DNA from: Lactobacillus kefiranofaciens
GTDB taxonomy: Bacteria > Bacillota > Bacilli > Lactobacillales > Lactobacillaceae
Assembly: GCF_900103655.1 (NCBI RefSeq)
Contig: NZ_FMXC01000011.1
Location: forward strand, 1 to 55,780
Length of the DNA: 55,780 nucleotides
Reading direction: 5' to 3'
Shown here: positions 1 to 9,371 of the stretch, one piece after another
How positions within the stretch are numbered: the first letter of the stretch is position 1
Layout: every line of letters starts with the position of its first letter
The notes under the pieces: model-generated
Seen by the model: only the letters and a program-made list of their open reading frames with translations
What the model was told of the DNA's origin: nothing
The model's database searches: none
Program-made: the position numbers and the translations under genes

Positions 1-1
1 T

Positions 2-283
2 AAAGGACAAGGAAAATACTGGTCAGAGAATGGCGCTGAGGGTATTTTGCGTGTGCTGACTTGCATTAAAAACAAAGAGCTGGAATACTGGCTTAGCAGT
101 GAATTTGCAGGTGGGCAGCTCGATATTGGTGATCAGGAAGAATTGAAAGGTGCAGTTCGTGCCAGCCTAAGAAAGACGCATGAAGCTCATCTGGGCATTC
201 ATCACGGCGCCATTGAAAGCTTAACAGCAGGACATAGCTATTTAAACGATTTCAGCAGAAAAATAAATCAAATAAATATTTAA
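2..283 (+). CDS. ISLre2-family (UPF0236) transposase, C-terminal end
   Basis: The reading frame is open from the first base and ends at TAA 281-283, so only the C-terminal ~93 residues are visible and the 5' part lies outside the window. The text KYWSENGAEGILRV followed by an LxYW-like stretch resembles the C-terminal region of ISLre2/UPF0236 transposases, where a W-S/T-x-x-GAE motif is typical. No inverted repeat of the element's right end could be recognised after the stop. It may be a full element or a remnant; the window cannot decide. An internal TTG at 47 is an unlikely start because the motif begins upstream of it. Confidence 0.6.
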   Translation, partial: KGQGKYWSENGAEGILRVLTCIKNKELEYWLSSEFAGGQLDIGDQEELKGAVRASLRKTHEAHLGIHHGAIESLTAGHSYLNDFSRKINQINI

Positions 284-326
284 GAAATTAAGGTCAGACT
301 AATGGTTAATAGCCTACCGCAAAAAT

Positions 327-348
327 ATTGACACTTACTTTTGTCAAT
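327..348. promoter_or_regulatory. Inverted repeat upstream of the aldo/keto reductase
   Basis: ATTGACA (327-333) and TGTCAAT (342-348) are perfect 7-bp arms with an 8-bp spacer. The left arm contains a consensus-like -35 hexamer TTGACA. The repeat lies 60 bp before the reductase start, so it could be an operator. No regulator is assigned. Confidence 0.35.
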
Positions 349-405
349 TGGTAAAAAGAAAAATCCCTAATTATGTTAAAATTTGAATAAAGGAAGTGAA
401 CCCGG

Positions 406-1233
406 ATGGATTTTGAAAAGTTAACTGGTTTAGGTATTGGTACCTGGGGATTAGGTGAAAACCATAAGAAGAAAAAGGATGAAATTGCTGCAATTCGCTA
501 TGGCTTGGATCATGGCCTGAATATTATTGATACTGCTGAGATGTATGGTGATGGTAAGAGTGAAAAGTTAATTGGTGAAGCGATTAAGGGATATGATCGA
601 AATAAATTATTCTTAATTTCAAAATTCTATCCTTACCATGCAACGCCAGAATTGGAACGTCAAAGTTTAGCAGCTAGTTTGAAGAGAATGGATACGGATT
701 ATTTAGATCTGTATTTGCTGCATTGGCGGGGAAGTCATCGTTTATCTGATACTATCCGTGGTTTAGAGGCACTACAAAAAGAGGGCCTAATTCGTCATTG
801 GGGTGTTTCTAACTTTGATACTAGTGATATGAAAGAACTATTCACAGTGCCTGGCGGCAAGGAATGTTTTGCCAATGAAGATTTGTACAATATCAAGGAA
901 CGTGGCACCGAATTTAACTTGCAGGACTGGCAAGAAAAGCATGGCGTTAGCTTTATTGGCTATTCTCCATTTAATTCTGGTAAGGGTGATACAATCCGGA
1001 TTACGCAAAATTTGAAAATTGTGGCTCGTGATCATCATGTGACACCGCACCAGATTATGCTGGCTTGGACGATGCGTAATGGAAATGTTTTAACGATTCC
1101 TAAATCCAGTAGCATTAAGCATATGAAAGAAAATATTGCTGCTCAGGATATTAAACTAACTGATGATGAATTGCGCTTAATTAATAGTGACTTTCCAATA
1201 CCTACGGAAAAAACTCCATTAGCGGTTATTTAG
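406..1233 (+). CDS. Aldo/keto reductase
   Basis: Predicted cytosolic NAD(P)H-dependent aldo/keto reductase of 275 residues, the usual AKR length. The catalytic tetrad is visible: Asp42 and Tyr47 in IIDTAEMYG, Lys73 in LISKFYP and His106 in LYLLHWRG. The C-terminal cofactor-binding part is recognisable (IPKSSSIKHMKEN). The gene stands alone between the transposase end and a hairpin terminator. The ATG follows an AAAGGAAG ribosome site. The physiological substrate cannot be told from sequence; small aldehydes or ketones are typical of this family. Confidence 0.93.
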   Translation: MDFEKLTGLGIGTWGLGENHKKKKDEIAAIRYGLDHGLNIIDTAEMYGDGKSEKLIGEAIKGYDRNKLFLISKFYPYHATPELERQSLAASLKRMDTDYLDLYLLHWRGSHRLSDTIRGLEALQKEGLIRHWGVSNFDTSDMKELFTVPGGKECFANEDLYNIKERGTEFNLQDWQEKHGVSFIGYSPFNSGKGDTIRITQNLKIVARDHHVTPHQIMLAWTMRNGNVLTIPKSSSIKHMKENIAAQDIKLTDDELRLINSDFPIPTEKTPLAVI

Positions 1234-1301
1234 TATCAAGATATAGTATTTAAAATCACAGCAAGCACAATATCTTGTGGATAACTCTGTGCATATGTGC
1301 A

Positions 1302-1336
1302 AAAGAGAACTGTTTCATGTGAAACAGCTCTTTTTT
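1302..1336 (+). terminator. Terminator after the aldo/keto reductase
   Basis: A stem (CTGTTTC/GAAACAG plus AAGAG/CTCTT, with an AA bulge and an ATGT loop) is followed by TTTTTT. The core 1311-1326 also reads as a parS-like 16-mer; see the findings. Confidence 0.75.
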
Positions 1337-1402
1337 AGTGAGAAAAATTAGCAAATATGGTTTAATTTAAAAAGTAAATTTTTTGATGAATTGGGGATAA
1401 AA

Positions 1403-2008
1403 ATGAGACGAGAAGAAACAAAACGAATGACGATCACCGCCGTATTTGTGGCTGTTTTGCTGATGCAAACGTTCATGTCCAATATTGGCTATGTGAGAAT
1501 CATTCCTACTCTGCCAGCTGTCACCACCATTCCGTTAACTATTGCGATTTATGCAGTTTTGATGGGACCTAAAGCTGGTTTTCTGTTTGGACTGTTCTGG
1601 GGAATTACTAGATTGTTTGTGGCTTACACTCAGCCAGGTGATATGGTTAGCTTGATGCTATTTCAAAATCCTGCCATTTCATTAGTGCCTAGTATTTTAG
1701 CGGGCTTTTTCCCAGGCTTGATTGCCAAGCAATTTAAGAAAACAAAATATGATAAATATGGCTATGTTCTTAGTGGAGCAGTAACGTCTTTGACTAATAC
1801 GGTGATGGTAATCTTGCTGACGAGTTTATTTTTCATGCATGATCCCGCAACACTGGTGCATTATCTGGGGAATGATGCAGCAAATTCACCACTAATCTTG
1901 ATTTTGGTTACGGCACTAGGCGTAAATTGGTTAATAGAAGCAATCTTTACGGCAATCGTTGTGCCAGTGATTGTAACGCCACTTAATTTAGTCATGAAAA
2001 GAGCGTAG
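1403..2008 (+). CDS. ECF transporter S component (PanT-like)
   Basis: Substrate-binding integral-membrane S component of an energy-coupling-factor importer, 201 residues with about six hydrophobic segments. The pattern of a conserved early helix, the LGP/MGPKAGFLFGLFWGI loop and the FQNPAISLVPSIL stretch resembles pantothenate-type (PanT) S components, but the ligand is inferred and not proven. No EcfA or EcfT genes are nearby, so it must share a housekeeping ECF module. I chose ATG 1403 because GGGG at 1393-1396 is well spaced from it; the frame could be read from TTG 1391. It is monocistronic and ends at a strong hairpin. Confidence 0.8.
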   Translation: MRREETKRMTITAVFVAVLLMQTFMSNIGYVRIIPTLPAVTTIPLTIAIYAVLMGPKAGFLFGLFWGITRLFVAYTQPGDMVSLMLFQNPAISLVPSILAGFFPGLIAKQFKKTKYDKYGYVLSGAVTSLTNTVMVILLTSLFFMHDPATLVHYLGNDAANSPLILILVTALGVNWLIEAIFTAIVVPVIVTPLNLVMKRA

Positions 2009-2010
2009 AA

Positions 2011-2038
2011 AAAAGCTTGGATTTCTCCAAGCTTTTTT
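2011..2038. terminator. Bidirectional terminator
   Basis: AAAAGCTTGGA and TCCAAGCTTTT pair around a TTTC loop, with T-runs readable on both strands. It serves the ECF gene and the convergent ABC exporter. Confidence 0.85.
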
Positions 2039-2045
2039 GTATATC

Positions 2046-4386
2046 CTATTCACTTCTAAGCGCGATAGCAGCATCTTTCTTAGCTGCCATGCGTGCAGGA
2101 ATATGTCCACCTAATAAAGTTAAAATTGTAGAAATAATAATTAGAATGATCGCAGCCATTGGATCAAGCTGAGCTACGTTTGCTAAATCGGTTAACTTGT
2201 AAATGATACTGTTGATTGGGAAAGTTAATAGATAAGCAATAAAGACACCTAATATCCCGGAGAAAATACCTAGGATAAAAGTTTCCGCATCGAATACGCG
2301 GGTAATGTCTTTCTTGCGTGCACCCAAAGCCTTCAAGACACCGATTTCCTTGGCTCTTTCCAAGACAGAGGTGTAGGTCAAAATGCCGATCATGATCATG
2401 GAAGTGATCAGTGAGATAGCGGCAAAGGCTACCAGAATAGTCGTAATTCCGCTAAGCAATCCACCAGTCATTGTGGTTACAGCACTCGACATATCAGTGT
2501 AGACAATCTTGTCGGCCTTCTTTTTGCCCTTGTTCCATTTATCGAGGTAATCTAGAACCTTGTCCTTATCATCGAAGCTGTTAGGGTAAATCATAATGCC
2601 GGAAGGAATGCCAGTACCGCCAAGTGCTTGCATTGTTGCCTTCTTCTCATTAGCATTTAACTTTTGATTGGTTAAGACGCTATGATTGCTCTTCTTTTGT
2701 GCTTTCACGATAGCAGAATTTTTATTATCTTTAATAATCTGTTGTGAAAGCTTGTCGCTGTAAGCAATTCCGGTTGAAAGCAAGGCCATTGAATCTTCAT
2801 TCTTAGGACGGATCACGCCAACTAGTTTCAATTTAGTTTTGGCACCGTTATACATTGCCTTGTTAATCTTTTTAGGAACAAACATGCCAGTTGGCAATTC
2901 TTGATAGTAGTCATTATTAGCGACTACTCTGAACTCTTTACCAACCAATTTATTAAATTTAACTTGAGCTTTGTCATCAATGTCAAAGCCTAAATTCTTT
3001 AAAGCATTGATGTTAACCGTATTTTTATTGTCAGTTACTAAAACTAAATCGGTTGCCTTAGTCGGCCAAGAACCTGATAGCATTTGGTAATTTTGCTTTA
3101 AGAAAGAACCCTTATTTTTATTCAAAGTAGTTGGAAAAACAGAAGAGCCAATTCCCATCGAACTCATCGCTTGCGCACGCATTTGCGTCATGGAAGCTGA
3201 TTGATCGGGATCGTTGTTAGAAAATTGCACCCGTTCAGCTTTGCCCTTTACTAGTGACAACAAATTCAAATTAACGCTGCCTTGGTAAGAAATGTTGTTA
3301 GCATAATTGGGGTTAATCTTTTTAATGTAGTCAACATATTTTTGCGTAATTTTGTTGGTATGTTGTGCTTGTTCAGCTTCATCCTTCTTCGCTGTTACAT
3401 AGCCACGATTCTTGACGTTCTTGTCCGATTCCTTGCGTTCGTCCATCGCCCGTCATATCGGTTGCGGTCTGCGTAATTGAGATGGGGTACTTGGCAAGCG
3501 CCTTGCTCATCGTGGTGTTGATTTGCTTTTGAAAACCGTTGGAGATTGCGAGTACTACAGCAATTGAGATAATACCAATACTAGAAGCAAAGGCGGTTAA
3601 AATAGTTCGCCCTTTCTTCGTCATAATATTGGTGAAACTTAACTTAATTGCGTTCCAGTAGGACATCTTAGTCCGTTTTAAGTTGAAGTTGTCATCTTCT
3701 TTTTCCGGTTCAAATGGAGCAGAATCATGACGAATCTTACCATCTTGAAAGTTAACGATCCGCGTAGTGTATTTCTCGGCTAATTCCGGATTATGCGTAA
3801 CCATGATAATCAAACGGTCTTTAGACAGCTTTTTGATTAATTCCATAATCTGCACTGAGGTTTCAGTATCAAGGGCACCAGTCGGTTCGTCGCAGAGCAG
3901 AATGTCAGGGTCGTTAGCAATGGCACGGGCGATCGCTACCCGTTGCATTTGACCACCTGATAGTTGGTTAGGACGCTTGTTGATATGCTCTTTTAAGCCG
4001 ACTTGCGTTAGAGCTGCGATAGCCTTATTGTGACGTTCTTTCTTAGGTACGCCCGATAGGTTCATCCCTAATTCGACATTGGCAATAATCGATAGGTGCG
4101 GGATCAGGTTATAATTTTGAAAAATAAAACCGACGCTATTGTTGCGGTAAGCATCCCAATCAACTTCCTTGAAGTTCTTGGTCGACTTGCCGTTAATAAC
4201 TAGATCACCCTTGTCATAACGATCTAAACCGCCGATGACATTTAACATAGTTGTTTTACCAGAACCACTCGGTCCTAAGATAGCAACGAATTCCTGATCA
4301 CGAAACGCGATCGTTACGTCGTCTAAGGCGTGCGTAACATTATCGCCCACCTTGTAGGATTTGAAAATATGTTTTAGTTTAAGCAT
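2046..4386 (-). pseudogene. ABC exporter, fused ATPase-permease (MacB/FtsX type), frameshifted
   Basis: The 5' part encodes an ATPase with Walker A GPSGSGKT (residues 38-45), signature LSGGQ and Walker B ILLCDEP, then a first membrane segment. The 3' part encodes the extracytoplasmic domain and the last three FtsX-type helices. The two parts lie in different frames and overlap at 3379-3446. Removing one base from the GG at 3443-3444 joins ...DMTGD to DERKESDKN and restores a protein of about 780 residues, the usual size of this fused family. The second frame has an ATG at 3446 but no convincing ribosome site. The gene starts 15 bp after the YdcF-like gene, so they form an operon. The transported substrate is unknown; peptides or lipophilic toxins are typical. 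Confidence 0.8.
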
Positions 4387-4401
4387 AGGCCACCTCTCTT
4401 G

Positions 4402-5505
4402 TTAGATAACGTTAAACCTTACCCAGCCAAATGCAGCTAAGATAGCTTGCAGGATAAAGAATAAAACTAATAATCCCATGATAACGAAATGGCGGCGTTT
4501 ATGCATGACAAACACACCAGCGAATTCGCGAATTACGGCATTAGGCAAGTAGTAAAAACGCGTGAAGGCACCGACACCGTTGGCTTTAAGGCCAACTTCC
4601 TTAGCTAACAAAGCCGCTCTAAAAATATGGTAGTTGTTGCTAAAGAAAGTGGATCTAAATTTGGTATTGCCACAGTCCTTAAGCGCGATTTGTTTTGAAA
4701 AGAGCATGTTTTCATAGGTGTTTTTTGACTTATCTTCAATTAAAATGCGGGCAGGAGAAACACCGCGATGTTGGGCGAATTTTGCCATGGCAACTGCTTC
4801 GGGGATTTTTTCATCGGGGCCTTGACCGCCTGACATGATAATGATCGGCCGCTGTCTGCCTTTTTGATATTGACGGTTGGAATATTGAATTGCCCGGTTG
4901 ATCCGGGCAGCCAGTAGTTTAGAAACTTGGTCGCCGTTAATTAACCCAGCACCTAAGACGATGAGATAATCTTGTTTATAACGCCGTGGATAAATTTGAT
5001 ACAAGATTAGGTTAACTAAGAAATTGTACAAGACTAAGCCAAGATAAATTGCAATCGCTGGAATCGAAGCAAGCAGCGCACTGAGCCAATGTGGTAAGTA
5101 TTTGCCTGGTCCGAGCAGGAACATTAGGCTGAGAATTAAGGCTAATACTCCTGAGATAAGGGTTAACAAGTTAGGCAATGTATGGCTCTCGTATTTCCAA
5201 ACGAAGTAGGCGTTCCAGAACAAAAATAGCCAAGCAAAGGTCAGTAGTACAATCGTTGCAAAGAAAACAACCATTACTAATAAGTCGTATGCTCGCTGCA
5301 AGCCATGACTGGTGCTCTTATGAACCATGATTGTGCCCCAGATAACTACTGAGACCCAAAAGATAGTAAAGAATACGCCATTAATTAATCGACGTGGTTC
5401 GATTAGCCATGATGTTAAAAAGATGAAGAACATTAGCAACATGAAAACCGAAACGTAGAAAAATTCTCCACGCCTTCCTAAAAAAGCGATGATCTCATTC
5501 CACAT
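4402..5505 (-). CDS. YdcF/ElyC-like (DUF218) membrane protein
   Basis: A 367-residue protein with about six hydrophobic segments in its first 200 residues, followed by a cytosolic-type DUF218 domain (DYLIVLGAGL, then IIIMSGGQGPDE and IEDKSKNTYENM). DUF218 proteins are linked to envelope or polysaccharide metabolism in other bacteria (ElyC, SanA), but the chemistry is unresolved. A final hydrophobic helix closes the protein. The start has an excellent AAGGAGGAGT ribosome site. It is the first gene of an operon with the frameshifted ABC exporter, which may suggest a common envelope-stress role (inference). Confidence 0.85.
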   Translation of the reverse strand: MWNEIIAFLGRRGEFFYVSVFMLLMFFIFLTSWLIEPRRLINGVFFTIFWVSVVIWGTIMVHKSTSHGLQRAYDLLVMVVFFATIVLLTFAWLFLFWNAYFVWKYESHTLPNLLTLISGVLALILSLMFLLGPGKYLPHWLSALLASIPAIAIYLGLVLYNFLVNLILYQIYPRRYKQDYLIVLGAGLINGDQVSKLLAARINRAIQYSNRQYQKGRQRPIIIMSGGQGPDEKIPEAVAMAKFAQHRGVSPARILIEDKSKNTYENMLFSKQIALKDCGNTKFRSTFFSNNYHIFRAALLAKEVGLKANGVGAFTRFYYLPNAVIREFAGVFVMHKRRHFVIMGLLVLFFILQAILAAFGWVRFNVI

Positions 5506-5593
5506 GATGACTCCTCCTTAGTCATTTTGTATTATTTCCATTATAATGGAAACAATAAGTAAAAGTTGAAAGAATCAAGGTGTAAATGAAAAA

Positions 5594-6244
5594 ATGAGCA
5601 AATTTTGGCATTACCTGGGAAATATTGCAGGAATAATTTTAGCATTTGCTTTATATATGGTATTGCAAATACTTTATTTTTATCCGCGAAAAGTAGAGCT
5701 AGGACATAGTAGGGTAATCGTGACTGCGCTGGTTACGGTAATTGTTTTATTTTTAATCTTCTATCTATATAAAAAACAGTTAAAGGAAGCTAACGATTGG
5801 GGCTTTAATCGAGAACCGCACTGGGATATGCGTAGAATTGGAATTGCTATATTAGGCTTTATTTTGATGGTCTTAGGAGCAGCCGTGATGTTGCATATTG
5901 CTGGCGGAATCTCAGAAAACCAGCAGGGATTGGATAGGATTGAGCAATCAACTGGCGATTTATTTAAAATCATGGTGGTGTTTATTGCACCGTTTTGTGA
6001 AGAAGTTATCTTTAGAGGTATGTTCTTCAATATTTTCTTTACTAAAGAGACTAAGACAAATAAATGGCTAGGTATCTTAGCAAGTGGCTTCGTATTTGGA
6101 TACATGCATGATCCAATGCTTAGTAAGTATATCTTTATTTATTGGGTGCTGGGTATTGTACTTGCTTGGATTTACACGACGACTAAAGATTTGCGTTACT
6201 CAATGCTAGTGCATATGTGCTATAACGCATTAGGATTTATCTAG
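5594..6244 (+). CDS. CPBP family intramembrane metalloprotease (Abi/CAAX)
   Basis: A 216-residue polytopic protein with the three CPBP active-site motifs: EE136-137 with Arg141 in PFCEEVIFRG, His172 in FVFGYMHD, and His207/Asn211 in HMCYNALG. The family includes type II CAAX prenyl proteases and, in lactobacilli, proteins tied to bacteriocin immunity or maturation. No bacteriocin gene is adjacent, so the substrate is unknown. The gene is divergent from the YdcF operon and ends in a terminator. Confidence 0.9.
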   Translation: MSKFWHYLGNIAGIILAFALYMVLQILYFYPRKVELGHSRVIVTALVTVIVLFLIFYLYKKQLKEANDWGFNREPHWDMRRIGIAILGFILMVLGAAVMLHIAGGISENQQGLDRIEQSTGDLFKIMVVFIAPFCEEVIFRGMFFNIFFTKETKTNKWLGILASGFVFGYMHDPMLSKYIFIYWVLGIVLAWIYTTTKDLRYSMLVHMCYNALGFI

Positions 6245-6254
6245 AGTATGAGGA

Positions 6255-6283
6255 AAGAACGGATTGAGATCTGTTCTTTTTTT
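6255..6283 (+). terminator. Terminator after CPBP protease
   Basis: AAGAACGGAT and ATCTGTTCTT pair around TGAG and are followed by a run of seven T. Confidence 0.8.
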
Positions 6284-6408
6284 ATTTAAATTACAAAAAA
6301 ATGTTTTTTATTTTTTAAATAATTTTTGCTTAAAAATCGTCATACTTGTTATCATAGCAAAGCTTTGAGCCATTTGAATTCTTTTTAAAAAAGTTTCAAT
6401 TTTTCTTT

Positions 6409-6436
6409 GCAATTAATAACAGATGTTATACAATAA
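6409..6436 (+). promoter_or_regulatory. Promoter of the SLAP-like secreted protein
   Basis: TTGCAA, a 16-bp spacer and TACAAT precede a leader of about 65 nt. The leader carries a small hairpin (GGAAC/GTTCC), resembling the long stabilising leaders of lactobacillar surface-protein genes. Confidence 0.45.
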
Positions 6437-6506
6437 AGATGTAAGGAATGAGGGAACAAAAAGTTCCAATCAATTAAAGCGATATAGAAAAAACGAGGTA
6501 TTCATT

Positions 6507-6860
6507 ATGTTTGATTCAAAGAAATTAGTTAAAGTTGTTTCAGTTGCAGTTGCTTCAATGAGTTTGTTAGGTGTCAGCTCAGTTGCTCAAGCTGCCAGTT
6601 TCAATGCTCCAAAGCTTGGTGTTTCAGAAGTTGCTCCTACTAACCCTTCAATCAAAAAGGGCGACAAGATCTTTGTTACTGTTAAGGACACTAAGAACCA
6701 AAAAGTTAGCGTTTTAAACGCTAACGGCAAGAAGACCAACAAGAAAGTTTCAATGGGTTCAACCTTCACTGCTAAGGCAGTTAAGAAGACCAACGGCAAG
6801 AAGATCGTTAAGATCAACAAGAGCCAATGGTTGAACGTTAAAGACGTTGTCAAGGACTAA
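6507..6860 (+). CDS. Small exported SLAP-like surface protein, copy 1
   Basis: A 117-residue protein with a clear signal peptide (positive MFDSKK, hydrophobic core, cleavage near VAQA-ASF at residue 29). The mature part is Lys/Asn-rich; the stretch VSVLNANGKKTNKK..GSTFTAKAV..NGKKIVKI..QWLNVKDV resembles a single lactobacillar SLAP/SH3-like repeat that binds the cell wall. The frame is open upstream to 6423, but the ATG at 6507 has the AGG ribosome site and the signal peptide. A near-identical gene lies inverted at 55482-55780 at the other end of the window. Function is probably wall-associated; no enzymatic domain is visible. Confidence 0.75.
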   Translation: MFDSKKLVKVVSVAVASMSLLGVSSVAQAASFNAPKLGVSEVAPTNPSIKKGDKIFVTVKDTKNQKVSVLNANGKKTNKKVSMGSTFTAKAVKKTNGKKIVKINKSQWLNVKDVVKD

Positions 6861-6913
6861 TTCTTCTAGATCAATTTAAATTCAATTAACAATTCTTACA
6901 TAATGAATATTGT

Positions 6914-6949
6914 AAAAAGGCTGTGCATGAAACTACACAGTCTTTTCTT
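6914..6949 (+). terminator. Terminator after SLAP-like gene
   Basis: AAAAGGCTGTG and CACAGTCTTTT pair around a CATGAAACTA loop. It also faces the convergent Rgg-like gene. Confidence 0.7.
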
Positions 6950-6956
6950 ATTCATA

Positions 6957-7844
6957 TTATTTCTTTGATATATCTGCCTTTTTCTTCTCTTGTTCAATAA
7001 AAGCTGCCACATTTTTGCCAAAATCTTTCATCCCTGTAAGCTGATAGCTCTCGGCGATTTTCTGGCAATAATCAATGTATTTTTCATCTTTTTCAAAATG
7101 ATATTCTATCAAATACTTGTGAACGGCGATACTGCTTTTAATTAGATATAACTCGGGAATTTGCGGCATCTTTTCAACTATGGAAATGTAATAATCTAAA
7201 TCATCATAATGGTTTGCAGACATTGAAGCACTGATAAAATTATTAATAATCGCGCTAACGGCTAACATGATTTGGTTATCAGTCGTGTTGGCTGTTTCTT
7301 TGATTATTTGTTTAATAATCTGTTTGTTGGCATCCAAGTCGTAAAATCCCATAAAGTCGCAATAGAGTTGTAATTTTAGTTTTGTGAAGTTAGGGATGCT
7401 AAAAATTCTCTCCTTTAACTTCTGCTGCAATTCTAAATTAGGCTGGTAATCTTTTTCATAATCTATGCGAAGAGTTTCGATCATTCCCTCAACTTCTAGT
7501 GCATCTTCTTCTTTTTTATCTTGAGGTAATTCACTGTCTTTAATTGATTGGACGATATTTTTTAGCGTAGGGATGTCATGGTGATAGACAGCATCTGTTG
7601 CCATGTGGCTCCAAGTTTGTTCTTGTTCATGGATTAAATCTTGATTGTTTTCTAGACGCTGAAAAAAGTCACTACTATCAATGTGATTACGACGCAAGAG
7701 TGCCAATAAGTCTTCTGCAGTAATTCGATGCTTGTTCTTTTCTACCTTAGCGTAGTAGGAGGTGCTAATAATATCGCCAACCCATTCCTTTTGGGTCTTG
7801 GCTTTTGCTAGTCTTTCATCCTTAAGTAATTCACCGATTGTCAT
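6957..7844 (-). CDS. Rgg/GadR/MutR-family transcriptional regulator
   Basis: A 295-residue protein with an N-terminal XRE-type helix-turn-helix (about residues 4-60, TQKEWVGDIISTSYYAKVE) and a long helical TPR-like C-terminal domain. This is the architecture of Rgg/MutR (RRNPP) regulators that sense short exported peptides. It is divergently transcribed from the adjacent MFS gene, its likely target. GAGG precedes the ATG by 9 nt. I searched the 108-bp intergenic region and flanks for a short hydrophobic peptide gene and found none, so the ligand is unknown. Confidence 0.85.
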   Translation of the reverse strand: MTIGELLKDERLAKAKTQKEWVGDIISTSYYAKVEKNKHRITAEDLLALLRRNHIDSSDFFQRLENNQDLIHEQEQTWSHMATDAVYHHDIPTLKNIVQSIKDSELPQDKKEEDALEVEGMIETLRIDYEKDYQPNLELQQKLKERIFSIPNFTKLKLQLYCDFMGFYDLDANKQIIKQIIKETANTTDNQIMLAVSAIINNFISASMSANHYDDLDYYISIVEKMPQIPELYLIKSSIAVHKYLIEYHFEKDEKYIDYCQKIAESYQLTGMKDFGKNVAAFIEQEKKKADISKK

Positions 7845-7952
7845 GTTTTTTACCTCGAAAATGTCAAATACGCCACTTTTTCAAATTAATCTCATTTTCA
7901 CTTTATTATAATTGCAACAACAAACGAGACAAAGAAAAAGGGTTTAAACATT

Positions 7953-9224
7953 ATGAATGTATTTTTGAAAAACAAAGACTACAGAAGATTTTCAATTGCT
8001 AGTTTCTTATCTACCGCTGGTGACATTCTTTTTTACTTAGCATTTATGACTTACGCAAGTAAACTGCATAATTACTCATTAGCTCTATCGCTAATTGCTA
8101 TTTCAGAATCTATTCCGAGATTATTTGATATCTTTGCTGGTTACTTAGCTGATAAAACTAAAAGGAAATTTCAAAATATCTTTTTAATGGCGGTAGTTAG
8201 ATTCATTCTTTACGGCATTGTAGGCTTACTTTTCATTAGCAACGTTTCGCAATGGAATTTGGTTATCGCAGTTGTGATTATTAACTTTTTGTCTGATACT
8301 TTCGGTTCATACTCAGGTGGTTTGACCGCTCCGTTGATCGTTGATATTGTCGGTAAAAAAGAGTTTGGTGAAGCTGAAGGCTTTTCTAACGGCATGAATG
8401 AAGTAATCAATACTGTGGCTCAATTTGTCGGTTCTGGATTATTGCTGTTCTTGTCATTTGCTAACTTAGCTTTTATCAATGCTTTGACATTCTTAGTTGC
8501 AGGTCTTTTATTCTTAAGCGTCGGCTTAAAGCATAGAAAAGATCAGAAGCCACTTGAAGCGCAAGAAGTTAATGATCAAAAGTTTTTCGCTACCATGAAA
8601 TCTTCATAAAAGCAAATGAAGAAGGCTCAAGGTTTATTGAATGTGATTTTCGTTATCGCTTTAGTTAATGGGATGTTGACCGCGCTTGGTTCATTAATTC
8701 CAATTGTAATTGCGGGAAACAAGGCGACGATGGTTATTACCAGCTACAGCTTTACCATTGCGGTAATGGGCGTGGTTGTAAGCTGTGGCGCTATCTTAGG
8801 CAGTATGTTTGGACCACAATTATTTAAAAAAGCTTCAGTATTTACAATGACGATTATTGCCATTATTTTGAGTTTTGCGACAATTATCGCTGCTGTTTTT
8901 GCTAATATGTATGCTATTTTAGTTGCTTACTTTTTCTTGGCAGCTACTGCAAGTATCGCGTCAATCAAGATGCAGCAATGGTTAGTTAACACGATTGAAC
9001 ATAAGATTTTAGCATCATCAGTTGGGCTATTGAACACTATCTTGATGGCTGTAGCACCAATTTTTACTACGGTTTTGACCTCAATTTCTGGCTTTGCCAG
9101 CGTTAAGTATGCATTATTTGCTTTGATTGCGGTTGAAGTGATCATCTTCTTTGTGGCAATTAAGATGGGTGCGAAGACTAGAGAGAAAAAGACGGTTAAC
9201 GCTACGGCAGTGGTTACTAAGTAG
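7953..9224 (+). pseudogene. MFS transporter interrupted by an in-frame stop
   Basis: Two consecutive open segments (7953-8609 and 8616-9224) lie in the same frame, separated only by TAA 8607-8609. Read through, they make one ~423-residue 12-helix major facilitator protein. The first half carries the typical DxxADKTKRK loop after helix 2 (FAGYLADKTKRKF). The stop falls in the central cytoplasmic loop, so the halves correspond to the two six-helix bundles. The second segment has an ATG at 8616 but no ribosome site. It is divergent from the Rgg-like regulator. The substrate is unknown; drug or peptide efflux is common for such pairs. Confidence 0.8.
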
Positions 9225-9251
9225 TTGTAAAATGGTGTTTAACTCCATGTT

Positions 9252-9278
9252 AAAAGGCTCCAGGTGGAGCCTTTTTTG
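9252..9278 (+). terminator. Terminator after the MFS gene
   Basis: AAAAGGCTC and GAGCCTTTTTT pair around CAGGTG. Confidence 0.85.
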
Positions 9279-9296
9279 CATTACTTAACAAAATAC

Positions 9297-9325
9297 TTGT
9301 AATTATAATAACAAGTGTTATTATA
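9297..9325 (+). promoter_or_regulatory. Promoter overlapped by a perfect 22-bp dyad
   Basis: TTGTAA (9297-9302) is a -35 candidate. Positions 9304-9325 form a perfect inverted repeat with arms TATAATAACA and TGTTATTATA around AG, covering the spacer and -10 region. Such an arrangement is a classic repressor operator. It precedes the 39-aa peptide gene. Confidence 0.55.
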
Positions 9326-9371
9326 TATGTGTAAAGAGAATTACGAGTTAAATAAATGTGGGGTAATTAAA

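Noticed and set aside
7845-7952. Possible pheromone gene or operator for the first Rgg-like regulator
   Set aside because: Neither a short hydrophobic frame with a ribosome site nor a clear palindrome was found in this intergenic region.
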